A stretch of 64,000 bases of DNA from Dryocola clanedunensis (GCF_025215155.1 NZ_JALHAM010000121.1), one strand, 5' to 3'; numbered from the stretch's first letter, positions 25,814 through 34,857 are shown. Made by a program: numbers and translations. The notes: generated from the letters alone by a model not told the origin.

Positions 25814-27118
25814 TTAATTCGTCCAACTCAAACCGTCTATCACATAGCAAATCGTAGATATCGGAAATATATGTAGATAGCGCTTAGTTATTCCCCCACT
25901 CTTCTCATGACCAACAGTCTGCTGAAGATGAAGAATGTTAGTAACCCAGCCAGCCATTGCAGCAGAACAGACCTAGTGACGGATAGAATGCAGTAACCGC
26001 CGTTGTCCATAATCGTCCAGATAAGGAATACCCAATTGATCTCGAACATCAGCAAACACTTTACCGATCTTCGTCATGTTCGTACCTGCCACTTCTGAAA
26101 AAATCCGCTCTTTCCACTGGCGATCAACGTAATCCATGAACCCCCATTCGATTAACTTAGGGTGGATAGCAACCTGCCTTGTAGCGTTCTCAGTTTTCCC
26201 CTGCCCTCCTTCGGCAATCAGGAAATAGTAACGCAGGCTATCTTCGTCGAATTTGATTTGTGACTTTTCCAGTTTGGCAATCTCGCCTCTTCTGGCTCCG
26301 GTATATGCCAGCAGCAATGTGATCCATTTTTGCCAGTTGTCAGGCTGCTTAAGCGCCCACCCTACAAATTTTTTCATCTCCGCTGTGCTGTATGCACCAA
26401 ATCTCGCTTTCGATGGTGCAGCCACTACGCCATCAGTTGGCGACTTAGATAAAATGTCTTTGCTTTCCGTGAGGAAGGTTTTGAAGAGTGATTTATACAG
26501 CTTGAGATGCTTATGGATGGCCTCAACGCCTACCAGTTGATCCGGTGGAACATCATCGCATTCAATCAGTTGCTGAATCGACATTGAGCGGTAAGGCTGA
26601 ACAACACGCTTAGGAAGGTTTTCAACGATTTCCATCACCTGTCTAATGTCCTGTTTGCTAATCGCCGCTACATCAGTTTCCCCTCCCAAGACCGTTAACA
26701 GCACTTCCATGTAGCGCTCATTTGCCATTGAGATCGATTTCGTCCAGTTTCGCCCCTTTTCGTCTTTGTACATCGCCCACGCATCCGAGAGGGTTAGCAC
26801 TTTTTCCGGTTCGGCTGGCGGTTGAGATTCCACGATTTCAACAGAAGGAGCTGTCTGCTGGTGGGCCAAAAGTGGTTTTCTCACAGCCTTGCGTTCTGAC
26901 GCAATCAGATTAGATAAAAATGATTCGAACACGAGGAGCGGCGTAGCTAATGATTTAACAAAAGGAATGTGTGGCGTAACGCCAATCATCAAAGCAGATG
27001 CTTCACGATAGCTGTCGGTGAGGAGGGATTTCTTATACATCCTGCCATTTGAAAGCCGGATTTGCAGGTAGTAGTTGCCGTTTCGTTGAAACGTGTATGG
27101 AAGAGTTTTGTACCCCAT
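25814..27118 (-). pseudogene. Tyrosine integrase interrupted by an in-frame amber codon
   Basis: The 381-codon frame from ATG 27118 (AGGG upstream) carries the tyrosine-recombinase N-terminal DNA-binding region, SAM-like core, catalytic Arg in TGARRGEIAKL, the beta-hairpin Lys region GGQGKTENATRQVAIH and the HxxRH box in LLHSIRH. A TAG (25973-25975) follows at once. The same frame then continues for 52 sense codons to TAA (25814), including HLQQTVGHEKSGG with the expected His and KRYLHIFPI with the expected catalytic Tyr. One nonsense change thus removes the nucleophile. Without suppression the product should be inactive. It lies beside the right TPP-aptamer repeat. Confidence 0.85.
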
Positions 27119-27187
27119 GAATACACCCTTTTTGTACCTCAAGTGCATTACGCACCGACAAAAAGAGAGTCAATCTCATGATAAGTA

Positions 27188-27202
27188 GGCCGAATTTCGG
27201 CC
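27188..27202. repeat. Palindrome between riboswitch copy B and the integrase gene
   Basis: GGCCGAATTTCGGCC is a 7+1+7 perfect palindrome immediately abutting the 50-bp repeat core on the integrase side. It could be an integrase or excisionase site, or a hairpin in a leftward transcript running from the aptamer into the integrase gene. Confidence 0.6.
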
Positions 27203-27252
27203 CCCTACGCTGGCATTATCCAGATCAGGTGGTACGGGTATTTCTCAGCCTT
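27203..27252 (-). repeat. Direct repeat (att-like core), right copy
   Basis: Fifty bases identical to 21744-21793. To the right lies presumed host sequence, with a further shared 19-base stretch at 27258-27276; to the left lies the GGCC palindrome and the integrase gene. Confidence 0.85.
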
Positions 27253-27277
27253 CAACGAAGAAGGGCACCCCGAGTCT
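27203..27277 (-). promoter_or_regulatory. TPP riboswitch aptamer, copy B, missing one P1 strand
   Basis: On the minus strand this contains all core THI-box elements, including an intact P3 stem (CCTTC/GAAGG). The 5' P1 strand GACT is present (right flank, presumably host), but the matching AGTC on the 3' side is replaced by GGCCGAA from the island. It reads toward the integrase gene, whose ATG is about 85 bases away. It probably represents the host 5' half of the original thiM riboswitch joined to the island; ligand binding is doubtful without P1. Confidence 0.85.
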
Positions 27278-27417
27278 TAAGACTGGCAGAATAAGCAGAT
27301 GACGATAGCAAAGCAAGCTTCGCTGAAATATCTGACAATTTGCTTGATTCGTGGTTTTTGCAACATATGGGGGCTTAAAATAGCAATCAGCACAATGGAC
27401 AATCCGTAGAGGGACTT

Positions 27418-28809
27418 ATGGCAAAAGGATATATTTTACATATGTACGATCCCACCACCTGCGGTGGGCGGGTACTTGAAGGGGCACCAAACAGAAGAAC
27501 CAACGGCATTTCAGTCGCTCGCATGGGCGACATTGTCACATGTGGTAAAGATGGCAAAGCTTACCGCATCATTGGTGGCATTTCATGGATAACCACCAAT
27601 GGTCGGCCAGTCGCTGGTAGCCTGGACAGCATCAGTAGCTGTCCCTGTAATGCACGAATTATTCCCCAGATAACCGTACAAACCTATGAATCCAGAAGTC
27701 GTTCGGAGTCATTAGCTTCGCCCCATTTAGCATTTGCTGAATCTGCTGGCTCAGCATCTTTAACAACATCTAAGCAAACAGAACCGGAACAGCACGCCCA
27801 GTCCGCTAAAAAGAAAACAGGCATCGACGCTGGTTTTGCCGTTATCCCCTATGGCGGTACTACAGAAGCCTGGCAACGTCTGCTATTCACGGAAAACCCA
27901 CCGGCAGGAGCCAAAGAGCTATTCGCTACGCTGAACGGTGCTGACGCGAAATATAAAGCCGGTTCTATTATGCTTCTGGTTGATCCTGAAAAGCAGGACG
28001 ACGAGCAGATCGAGCACATGAAGGCTGCGAAACAGCGCATTGATATAGCGCTTGAACCGCTGACACACAAGGAAGCTAACTTCCTGCATAATCATTACGC
28101 CACCATTGCTAATTTTTCCAGCATTGCGGATAAAGGAATTGGACTTGCAGCCGAGCCGGTAGGCAAATATTTTGAGAACATCGAAAAAATTCTTAAAGAG
28201 ATCCAGGAAACTTATAAAAATACCTACATGACGCGCGGCGCATTGATTGGCGAACAGTTTTATGTCAGGCGTAGCCAGTTGTTTAAAGAACTTGAGTCAA
28301 TACTTAAAGTCGGCTTACTGAATAAAGGTATGAAGCTCGGCGAATACAGCAGCTTAAAAAGTGCACTTGGTTTATCTACTAAATCGATAACTCATAAATG
28401 GAATGAAACTGGTATTAGCGATATAGAAGGTTATGCAACACATCTAGAACGGGCTGCTAAGTATATTGAAGCTATGCGATATGTTGGTTATGTCGGCATC
28501 GGCTTTAGTGCACTGCATTCAATCAACGAAATAAACGAGGCTTGTTCCGTTGGTCGAGAAGATGAATGTACAAAGAAAAAATATACTGAGATTGGCAGTT
28601 TCACTGGAGGAGTTGGTGGTGGTATATTAACAGGCTCTCTTGCAGTCCCTTTGTGTATCGCAATCGGTATTGGAACCGCTGGCACAGGCGGTTTAATTTG
28701 TACAATCATAGCTGGCGGAAGTTTAGGTTACGCTGGTGGAGAGGTTGGCAGTTGGGGAGGAGAGAAAGTAGGCAACTCGTTCTATAATGTGATCGAGGAG
28801 GCCAAATGA
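27418..28809 (+). CDS. PAAR-domain protein, putative T6SS effector
   Basis: A 463-residue protein. Residues 1 to about 85 form a PAAR domain (DPTTCGGRVLEGAPNRR, VARMGDIVTCGKDGKAYRI), the spike tip that caps VgrG in type VI secretion. A variable linker follows (about 95-140). Residues 140-370 are mainly helical. The C-terminus (about 395-455) is glycine-rich and hydrophobic (GGVGGGILTGSLAVPL, TIIAGGSLGYAGGEVG), suggesting membrane insertion. AGAGG precedes the ATG. The next gene overlaps by 4 bp and encodes a small membrane protein, as expected for effector-immunity pairs. No other T6SS gene is in the window. Pore formation is inferred, not recognised from a named family. Confidence 0.7.
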   Translation: MAKGYILHMYDPTTCGGRVLEGAPNRRTNGISVARMGDIVTCGKDGKAYRIIGGISWITTNGRPVAGSLDSISSCPCNARIIPQITVQTYESRSRSESLASPHLAFAESAGSASLTTSKQTEPEQHAQSAKKKTGIDAGFAVIPYGGTTEAWQRLLFTENPPAGAKELFATLNGADAKYKAGSIMLLVDPEKQDDEQIEHMKAAKQRIDIALEPLTHKEANFLHNHYATIANFSSIADKGIGLAAEPVGKYFENIEKILKEIQETYKNTYMTRGALIGEQFYVRRSQLFKELESILKVGLLNKGMKLGEYSSLKSALGLSTKSITHKWNETGISDIEGYATHLERAAKYIEAMRYVGYVGIGFSALHSINEINEACSVGREDECTKKKYTEIGSFTGGVGGGILTGSLAVPLCIAIGIGTAGTGGLICTIIAGGSLGYAGGEVGSWGGEKVGNSFYNVIEEAK

Positions 28810-29198
28810 AAACCTTCGATTTGATTATAATTATTTTGACATTTTTATTTTTGCTATCATTATTATTCTATTTAATTTATGGTAAAATTACAGAACGAAA
28901 ATTTGATGTTATAGCTAAAAAATTTGCCAAACAATTTGGGTACATGCCATTTTCAATGGCTGTTGGAAAAAGTGGTGGTTTTTTCTTTTGGGGCTATAAA
29001 GAGTCCTATTTGATTTGTGCATTGTTTTTCACTAAGTTTCCAGCGACAAAAAAGTCATTAACACCTCAAGAAATTAATTTTTTTAAAAATTTAAACAGAG
29101 CCGAAATTTCTTGGTTTTATATAAAATACATCGCAATAGTCATTGGGTTGTTAAGTTTTATTGGGTTGTTAGTTATGTTTAAACTTCAAGCAGCATAA
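28806..29198 (+). CDS. Putative immunity protein, small membrane protein
   Basis: A 130-residue protein with an N-terminal membrane segment (about 5-24, LIIIILTFLFLLSLLFYLI) and a C-terminal one (about 106-125, YIAIVIGLLSFIGLLVM). The base composition is strikingly AT-rich compared with the flanking core genes. Its ATG overlaps the effector stop (ATGA). An inner-membrane location fits immunity against a membrane-acting toxin. I recognise no named family; the role is inferred from coupling and topology. Confidence 0.6.
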   Translation: MKTFDLIIIILTFLFLLSLLFYLIYGKITERKFDVIAKKFAKQFGYMPFSMAVGKSGGFFFWGYKESYLICALFFTKFPATKKSLTPQEINFFKNLNRAEISWFYIKYIAIVIGLLSFIGLLVMFKLQAA

Positions 29199-29212
29199 TT
29201 TTAAAGCCAGGC

Positions 29213-29241
29213 AAGGGGCTTCACTGCCCCTTCAATTTTCT
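29213..29241 (+). terminator. Terminator after the effector-immunity pair
   Basis: AAGGGGC and GCCCCTT form a 7-bp perfect stem with a 6-nt loop (29213-29232), followed by CAATTTTCTT. It lies 15 bases after the immunity gene. Confidence 0.7.
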
Positions 29242-29334
29242 TGTTCAGCATTTAATGCCAATTAATCTCATCAATTAAGTCGCGAACGGAGTGGCCTGCT
29301 CACCATTGCTTAGCACCTCCCAGTTCGAAAACCA

Positions 29335-29973
29335 CTAATAATCCTCAGGCAATACCTTGTCGATGGAAACCAGTTTACCTTTCTCCATCGTGATGTACCC
29401 GCCCTCTTTCAGATCTGCGAGGACGCGGAACACGTGGGTACGGGAGAGTTTTGTACGGCGTATGATGAAATTAGCTAGCCCTTGCTTTTCGTTCTGAAAC
29501 GTTTTTGCGCGGTAAAGGTAGCGGTAAAGCATCGGTTTGATTGTTTGGTAGCTGGTTAGCTGTTTTCTTTCAGAATGCAGATCGAGCGAGAAGATGGTCA
29601 TGAAAACCAGTATTTTCGACAGCACCTTCATGTAATCAGGATCCTGATAAAATAACCCATCAAATTGCTGATGGGATATTTTCACCGCATCCACAGGAGT
29701 CATGCATTTATAATCAAACTTTACCAGCGGACAATACTGCTCCATTAAACCAATGGGCATATATTCAATCGTATTACCAATAGTGAGCTCGCTTTGCGCA
29801 TGGGAAATAGCAACTGAACCCTCAAGTACAAGATAGATAAAACCGGGTGTTACGCAGAGCGTATCAGTCGCCGCAAGCGTTATCTCTTCCCCCATCTTAA
29901 CGACATCCGCTACATAGCGCCCAAGATCAAGTGTCTGATAATAATGATGAATATTTTCAAAATTGGCTTCCAT
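29335..29973 (-). CDS. IprA-like winged-helix regulator
   Basis: A 212-residue protein resembling the IprA/YaiV family: a cyclic-nucleotide-binding-type beta-roll at the N-terminus (about 15-95) and a C-terminal winged helix (about 165-205, LSRTHVFRVLADLKEGGYI, ending GKLVSIDKVLPEDY). The ATG at 29973 is preferred because GGG lies just upstream; an in-frame GTG at 30006 lacks a ribosome-binding site. It is divergent from the alkyl sulfatase gene and may regulate it; IprA in Salmonella and E. coli affects peroxide resistance. The target is inferred only from position. Confidence 0.65.
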   Translation of the reverse strand: MEANFENIHHYYQTLDLGRYVADVVKMGEEITLAATDTLCVTPGFIYLVLEGSVAISHAQSELTIGNTIEYMPIGLMEQYCPLVKFDYKCMTPVDAVKISHQQFDGLFYQDPDYMKVLSKILVFMTIFSLDLHSERKQLTSYQTIKPMLYRYLYRAKTFQNEKQGLANFIIRRTKLSRTHVFRVLADLKEGGYITMEKGKLVSIDKVLPEDY

Positions 29974-30266
29974 TAGGCACCCGTTCGCGTTTTTGTCTGC
30001 CCGCACAGTATAACATCGAGCAACATGTGGGTCTTTTACCGCTTCCGTTTATCTTCCACAGCGTCTCATTACTGAAGCAGTACCATATGGGACTAGTCAG
30101 GGACTAAGAAGCGGTTAAAATAAACGCATTAATTCATGCAATTGCAATAAATTTAAATTTACCGCTGTTTATTTGCCCTTTTTTGCCACGCCATTTTTAT
30201 TCTGAAAAATGAACACGACGCTTTCAAGCAACTAACGACTTCAACAGCAACCTGGAGGTTGAATTA

Positions 30267-32243
30267 ATGAGATTGAATTTGATTGCCAAAAGCCTGGCTG
30301 TCGCGGGGTTACTGACGACACTGTCAGTGACTGCGGCAACGCCAGCGCCCGCTAAGGACGCGACTCCCGCGACCATACAGGCCAACGAAGCACTTTATAA
30401 CAAGCTGCCCTTCTCTGATAAAACTGATTTCGCCAATGCACATAAAGGTTTTATCGCCCCGCTTCCACAGGAAGTGATCAAAGGCGAGAAAGGCAACACC
30501 GTCTGGAACCCTCAGCAGTACGCCTTCATTAAAGAAGGTGATAAAGCGCCAGATACGGTAAACCCAAGCCTCTGGCGTCAGTCCCAGCTGATTAACATCA
30601 GCGGTCTGTTTGAAGTGACCGATGGCGTTTATCAGATCCGTAATCTCGACCTTTCAAATATGACCATCATTGAAGGCAAAACCGGGATTACCGTTGTCGA
30701 CCCGCTGGTTTCTGCGGAAACCGCGAAAGTTGGTATGGATCTGTACTACAAAAACCGCGGTAAAAAACCTGTTGTTGCGGTGATCTACACCCACAGCCAC
30801 GTTGACCACTACGGCGGCGTTCGCGGCGTCGTTGACGAAGCTGACGTCAAAGCTGGCAAAGTGAAAATCTATGGCCCGCAAGGTTTCATGGGCGCTGCCG
30901 TTGATGAAAACATCATGGCAGGTAACGCTATGAGCCGTCGCGCTAGTTACATGTACGGCAACCTGTTGCCTGCTGATGCGAAAGGTCAGGTTGGTGCAGG
31001 TCTGGGCACCACGACCTCTGCCGGTACCGTTACGCTTCTGGCACCAACAAATTACATCACCCATACCGGCCAGGAAGAAGTCATCGATGGTCTGACCTAC
31101 GACTTTATGATGGCACCAGGTTCTGAAGCGCCTTCAGAAATGCTCTGGTATGTGAAAGAGAAGAAGATGATTGAAGCGGCAGAGGATGTGACCCACACCC
31201 TGCACAACACCTATTCTCTGCGCGGTGCGAAAATTCGCGATCCGCTGGCATGGTCGAAATACATTAATGCCGCCATCGATCGTTGGGGCAGCGATGCAGA
31301 AATTATTATTGCCCAGCACCACTGGCCGACCTGGGGTAAAGATAACGTCGTCAACCTGATGAAAGGTCAGCGCGATATGTATCGTTACATCAACGACCAG
31401 ACGCTGCGCCTGGCAAACGAAGGTCTGACCCGCGATGAAATTGCCGCGAACTTCAAGCTGCCGCCGACGCTTGAGAAAACCTGGGCCAGCCGCGGCTATT
31501 ACGGTTCTGTGAGCCACGACGTTAAAGCCACCTACGTGTTCTATCTCGGCTGGTTCGATGGCAACCCGGCAACGCTGGATGAACTGCCGCCGGAAGAAGC
31601 CGCGAAGAAATTTGTGGAATACATGGGCGGTGCAGACAACATCCTGCAGAAAGCCAAAGCGGATTACGACAAAGGTCACTACCGTTGGGTTGCTCAGGTT
31701 GTCAGCAAGGTGGTGTTCGCCGATCCGAAAAACAAAGCGGCCCTTGAACTGGAAGCAGACGCGCTGGAGCAGATGGGTTATCAGGCTGAATCCGGTCCAT
31801 GGCGTAACTTCTACCTTAGCGGTGCGCAGGAACTGCGTAACGGCGTAGTGAAGGCGGCAACGCCGAATACGGCAAGCCCGGATACCGTCCGTGCGATGAC
31901 GCCAGAGATGTTCTTCGACTTTATGGCCGTGCATATTAACGGCGAGAAAGCGGCGAACGCACACGTTGTGCTGAACTTCGACTTTGGCGACCAGGGCGGT
32001 AAATACAAGCTGGAGCTGGAAAACGGCGTACTTAACCACACGCCGAATTCAGAAGCGAAAGACGCTGATGCAACCATCAACCTTTCCCGCGATACGCTCA
32101 ACCGTATTGTGCTGAAAGAAGAGACCTTGCAGCAGGCCAAAGACAAAGGTGACCTGAAAATCACCGGCGACGCTGGCAAACTGGATGAAGTGCTTGGTTA
32201 TATGGACAAGTTCGAGTTCTGGTTCAATATCGTTACACCGTAA
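30267..32243 (+). CDS. Periplasmic alkyl sulfatase, metallo-beta-lactamase fold
   Basis: A 658-residue exported enzyme of the SdsA1/YjcS class. A signal peptide ends near residue 23 (SVTAATPA). The metal-binding motif THSHVDHYGG lies near residue 175, further ligands around AAEDVTHTLHN, and an alkyl-sulfatase dimerisation plus SCP2-like C-terminal domain ends FNIVTP. E. coli YjcS is 661 residues with strong motif similarity but clear divergence, so I do not give that symbol. It hydrolyses primary alkyl sulfates such as SDS, releasing sulfate. GGAGG precedes the ATG and an 11-bp terminator stem follows the stop. Confidence 0.88.
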   Translation: MRLNLIAKSLAVAGLLTTLSVTAATPAPAKDATPATIQANEALYNKLPFSDKTDFANAHKGFIAPLPQEVIKGEKGNTVWNPQQYAFIKEGDKAPDTVNPSLWRQSQLINISGLFEVTDGVYQIRNLDLSNMTIIEGKTGITVVDPLVSAETAKVGMDLYYKNRGKKPVVAVIYTHSHVDHYGGVRGVVDEADVKAGKVKIYGPQGFMGAAVDENIMAGNAMSRRASYMYGNLLPADAKGQVGAGLGTTTSAGTVTLLAPTNYITHTGQEEVIDGLTYDFMMAPGSEAPSEMLWYVKEKKMIEAAEDVTHTLHNTYSLRGAKIRDPLAWSKYINAAIDRWGSDAEIIIAQHHWPTWGKDNVVNLMKGQRDMYRYINDQTLRLANEGLTRDEIAANFKLPPTLEKTWASRGYYGSVSHDVKATYVFYLGWFDGNPATLDELPPEEAAKKFVEYMGGADNILQKAKADYDKGHYRWVAQVVSKVVFADPKNKAALELEADALEQMGYQAESGPWRNFYLSGAQELRNGVVKAATPNTASPDTVRAMTPEMFFDFMAVHINGEKAANAHVVLNFDFGDQGGKYKLELENGVLNHTPNSEAKDADATINLSRDTLNRIVLKEETLQQAKDKGDLKITGDAGKLDEVLGYMDKFEFWFNIVTP

Positions 32244-32249
32244 GCTCTC

Positions 32250-32280
32250 AACCCTGTGGCGCCTGCCACAGGGTTTCTTT
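32250..32280 (+). terminator. Strong terminator after the alkyl sulfatase gene
   Basis: AACCCTGTGGC and GCCACAGGGTT form an 11-bp perfect stem with a 4-nt loop (32250-32275), followed by TCTTT. It starts seven bases after the stop codon. Confidence 0.85.
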
Positions 32281-32406
32281 CCTACCCTGGTTCTTTCCCC
32301 TCTCCGCGTTGTCAGACAAACAGAACTATTCATATCGTAAATAACAGGTATTCTTAAGCGGTTGTCGTTGACCGATTCATTTACGATTTCCCGGGTACAT
32401 TCCTTT

Positions 32407-34824
32407 ATGTCAAAAATTTTAAGGCTGCCGTTTATACTGGCCCTGCTCTCCTGCTTACTTTTCATGCCCGCGCTCTCAATAGCGGATGAAAACACCGGGC
32501 AAACGACGAGCGAGCAACCGGTCAAGGTGAATGCCAGCATCGAGCTTCCTGCCTTACAAAAGCGGCTGGACTCGCTTAAACAGCGTGCCTCCACGGCGAA
32601 GGTCGATAAGCAGTTCTCCAGCCTGAACGAAGATGCGCAAAAACTTGTCGCGGACGCGGATAAACTGGCTACCGCGCTGGCCCCGCAGCTGGCGCAGATC
32701 AAAGCCCAGCTGGATGTCCTTGGCCCCGCTCCCGCGCCGGCTACGCTGAAAGAAACGCCGCAGGTGGTCAGCCAGCGCAAACAGCTCAACAACAGTAAAA
32801 CGCTGCTTACAACCCAGATTGAACAGACGAAGGCCATTGGCGTAGGGGCGCAAAACCTTTCTGCGCAAATCTCCGGCCTGCGCCGTGACGCGCTGAAAAC
32901 GCAAATTGCGCTGAACACCGGCAGCATTCTGGGTGCGAAATTCTGGTCGCCGCTTATCGACCCCAGCGACAGAGATGCGGAGCGTTTCACGGATTTTGGC
33001 GCGCAGATCGACAACGCCTGGCATCAGGCATGGGCTGAAGAGTGGCGATTTGGCTCGGGCTTACTCCTGCTGCTGGCCATTGGCATTGGTACGCTCGGGC
33101 GTCGCATTCTCGATTTCCCCGTCAACTGGATACTGCCGCGCTGGCTGCCGCAGGGGCGATTACGCCGCAGCTTCCTGGCCTGCTTTACCACGCTGAGCAC
33201 GACTTTCACGCTGGGCATCAGCATGCAGCTGCTGTGTTATATCTTCACGCGGCTGCCGGACACCTCGCAGATGGTGGCAGAGTTTGCCGACCAACTTATT
33301 CAGCTGACCTATGTTTCGGCGGTGATTGCCGGCGTCGGCATCGCCCTGCTCTCCAACCGACACCCTTCATGGCGACTGCCGGGCATGGCCGATCGGCTGG
33401 CAAAGTCACTGGCCTCCTTCCCCGTTCTGCTGGCCGGTTCCATCTTTATCTTTGGCTCAATTGAAGAGCTGAACGCGCTGGTCAGCGCGAGCATCGACGC
33501 AACGCTGTTTGGCAACGGCCTCTCCGCGCTGCTGGTGGCGCTGATTTGCATTATTGCGCCAATCCGTGTTAACCGCATGCGCCGCAAGATGCGCGCCGAT
33601 GGCGAGCAGACGGAGGTTCGCTCTACGCTTGCCGGGCTGATTCATCTGATCATCAGCCTCACCGCGTTTATCATCCTGCTGTCGCTACTGATCGGCTATA
33701 TCCCGCTGGCGCGTTTTGTCACTTTTGAGCTGCTGTGGGTCGGGATTGTGCTCAGCGTGCTCTATCTGCTGATTCACTTTGTGGTGGATCTGTCGGAAAG
33801 CATTTTTTCGCCTTCGACCCAGAGCGGCACGATCTTAAAAAGTACCCTTAGCGTCAATGATCGTCATCTGTCGCTGGCTTCTACCCTCTGTTCCGCTTTG
33901 GGCAAGGCGACCCTACTGCTGCTGGCCGCCTTTGCGCTGCTCAACGGTACGCTGGGAGCCACCACGCCGCTGGAGCTGCTGAGTAAAATTGCCGATATGT
34001 GGGGCGGAAAAGGCCTCGAAGGCATGAACATTATTCCCGCGCATGCGGTGAATGCCGTGCTGTTCCTGGTGATCGGCTGGTACATTCTGCGTTCCACCCG
34101 CCGCTGGCTGGATAAAGATTTCCTGCCAAAAACGACCATGGACCGCGGCATGCGCGCATCGCTGGTGACGCTGTTCACCAACGTCGGCTACGTGCTGATT
34201 ATTATGCTCACACTGTCGATGCTGGGCATCGAATGGAACAAGCTGGCATGGATAGTCAGCGCCCTGTCGGTAGGTATCGGTTTTGGCTTACAGGAGATCG
34301 TGAAGAACTTTATTTCCGGCCTGATCCTGCTGACCGAACGCCCGGTTAAAGTCGGTGACCTGGTCAGCATCAGCGGCGTAGAGGGCGATATTCGTCGCAT
34401 TAACGTCCGCGCCACCGAAATTCAGCTCAGCGATAAATCGACGGTAATTGTCCCTAACTCTCAGCTTATCTCGCAAAACGTGCGCAACGCCACGATGGGC
34501 AACGCACAGGGTGTCGCGACCATCGCGCTGACCTTCCCGCTGGATATCGACCCGGAACAGGTGCGTAACTTACTGCTTGAGGCTTACAAGCTGCATGAGT
34601 CTATTCTGGAGCACCCTGAGCCATCGGTAAGCTTCAAGGAGTTAGGGCCGAACGGGATTGTGCTAAGCGTAACCGGCTATGTGAACAGCCCACGCATGGT
34701 CAGCGGCACGCGCAGCGACCTGCTGTATGAAATCCTTAAGATGCTGCGCGCGGCGGACATTAATCTCAGCCAGACGCAAACCATGGTCCTTGAGCAACCA
34801 ACGAAGATTGTCACCGAGGAGTAG
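32407..34824 (+). CDS. Large MscS-family mechanosensitive channel, DUF3772 type
   Basis: An 805-residue inner-membrane protein. A signal peptide (MSKILRLPFILALLSC... to ALSIA) is followed by a periplasmic coiled-coil/DUF3772 region (about 35-200), then about ten membrane segments and the C-terminal MscS core: pore helix region WIVSALSVGIGFGLQEIVKN, beta domain (ERPVKVGDLVSISGVEGDI) and cytoplasmic cage (VPNSQLISQNVRNAT). Such channels release osmolytes on hypo-osmotic shock. The ATG at 32407 is chosen because it begins the signal peptide; an upstream in-frame TTG (32362) would add 15 residues. It stands alone between terminators. Confidence 0.88.
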   Translation: MSKILRLPFILALLSCLLFMPALSIADENTGQTTSEQPVKVNASIELPALQKRLDSLKQRASTAKVDKQFSSLNEDAQKLVADADKLATALAPQLAQIKAQLDVLGPAPAPATLKETPQVVSQRKQLNNSKTLLTTQIEQTKAIGVGAQNLSAQISGLRRDALKTQIALNTGSILGAKFWSPLIDPSDRDAERFTDFGAQIDNAWHQAWAEEWRFGSGLLLLLAIGIGTLGRRILDFPVNWILPRWLPQGRLRRSFLACFTTLSTTFTLGISMQLLCYIFTRLPDTSQMVAEFADQLIQLTYVSAVIAGVGIALLSNRHPSWRLPGMADRLAKSLASFPVLLAGSIFIFGSIEELNALVSASIDATLFGNGLSALLVALICIIAPIRVNRMRRKMRADGEQTEVRSTLAGLIHLIISLTAFIILLSLLIGYIPLARFVTFELLWVGIVLSVLYLLIHFVVDLSESIFSPSTQSGTILKSTLSVNDRHLSLASTLCSALGKATLLLLAAFALLNGTLGATTPLELLSKIADMWGGKGLEGMNIIPAHAVNAVLFLVIGWYILRSTRRWLDKDFLPKTTMDRGMRASLVTLFTNVGYVLIIMLTLSMLGIEWNKLAWIVSALSVGIGFGLQEIVKNFISGLILLTERPVKVGDLVSISGVEGDIRRINVRATEIQLSDKSTVIVPNSQLISQNVRNATMGNAQGVATIALTFPLDIDPEQVRNLLLEAYKLHESILEHPEPSVSFKELGPNGIVLSVTGYVNSPRMVSGTRSDLLYEILKMLRAADINLSQTQTMVLEQPTKIVTEE

Positions 34825-34832
34825 TCAGGCTT

Positions 34833-34857
34833 GCCGCTGGTGGAATAAGCCAGCGGC
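34833..34857 (+). terminator. Hairpin after the MscS-family gene
   Basis: GCCGCTGG and CCAGCGGC form an 8-bp perfect stem with a 9-nt loop, nine bases after the stop. No T-tract follows, so it could act as an mRNA-stabilising hairpin rather than an intrinsic terminator. Confidence 0.5.

Larger units (their letters stand above)
21744..27252. mobile_element. 5.5-kb integrative island inserted in the thiM TPP riboswitch
   Basis: The region lies between two direct repeats of the TPP aptamer, identical over 50 bp (21744-21793 and 27203-27252). A tyrosine integrase gene starts 85 bp inside the right repeat and reads inward, the usual layout of integrative elements. Contents: integrase, C5 DNA methyltransferase, GHKL ATPase, and remnants of phage-type genes at the left end. 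The cargo is visibly more AT-rich than thiD/thiM. The crossover point within the 50-bp core cannot be resolved. Comparison with a related genome lacking the insert would prove the boundaries. Confidence 0.85.

Noticed and set aside
21740..27277. Two independent functional TPP riboswitches
   Set aside because: Only one thi operon is present, copy B lacks one P1 strand, and the copies are direct repeats with an integrase beside one of them; insertion-site duplication explains this better.
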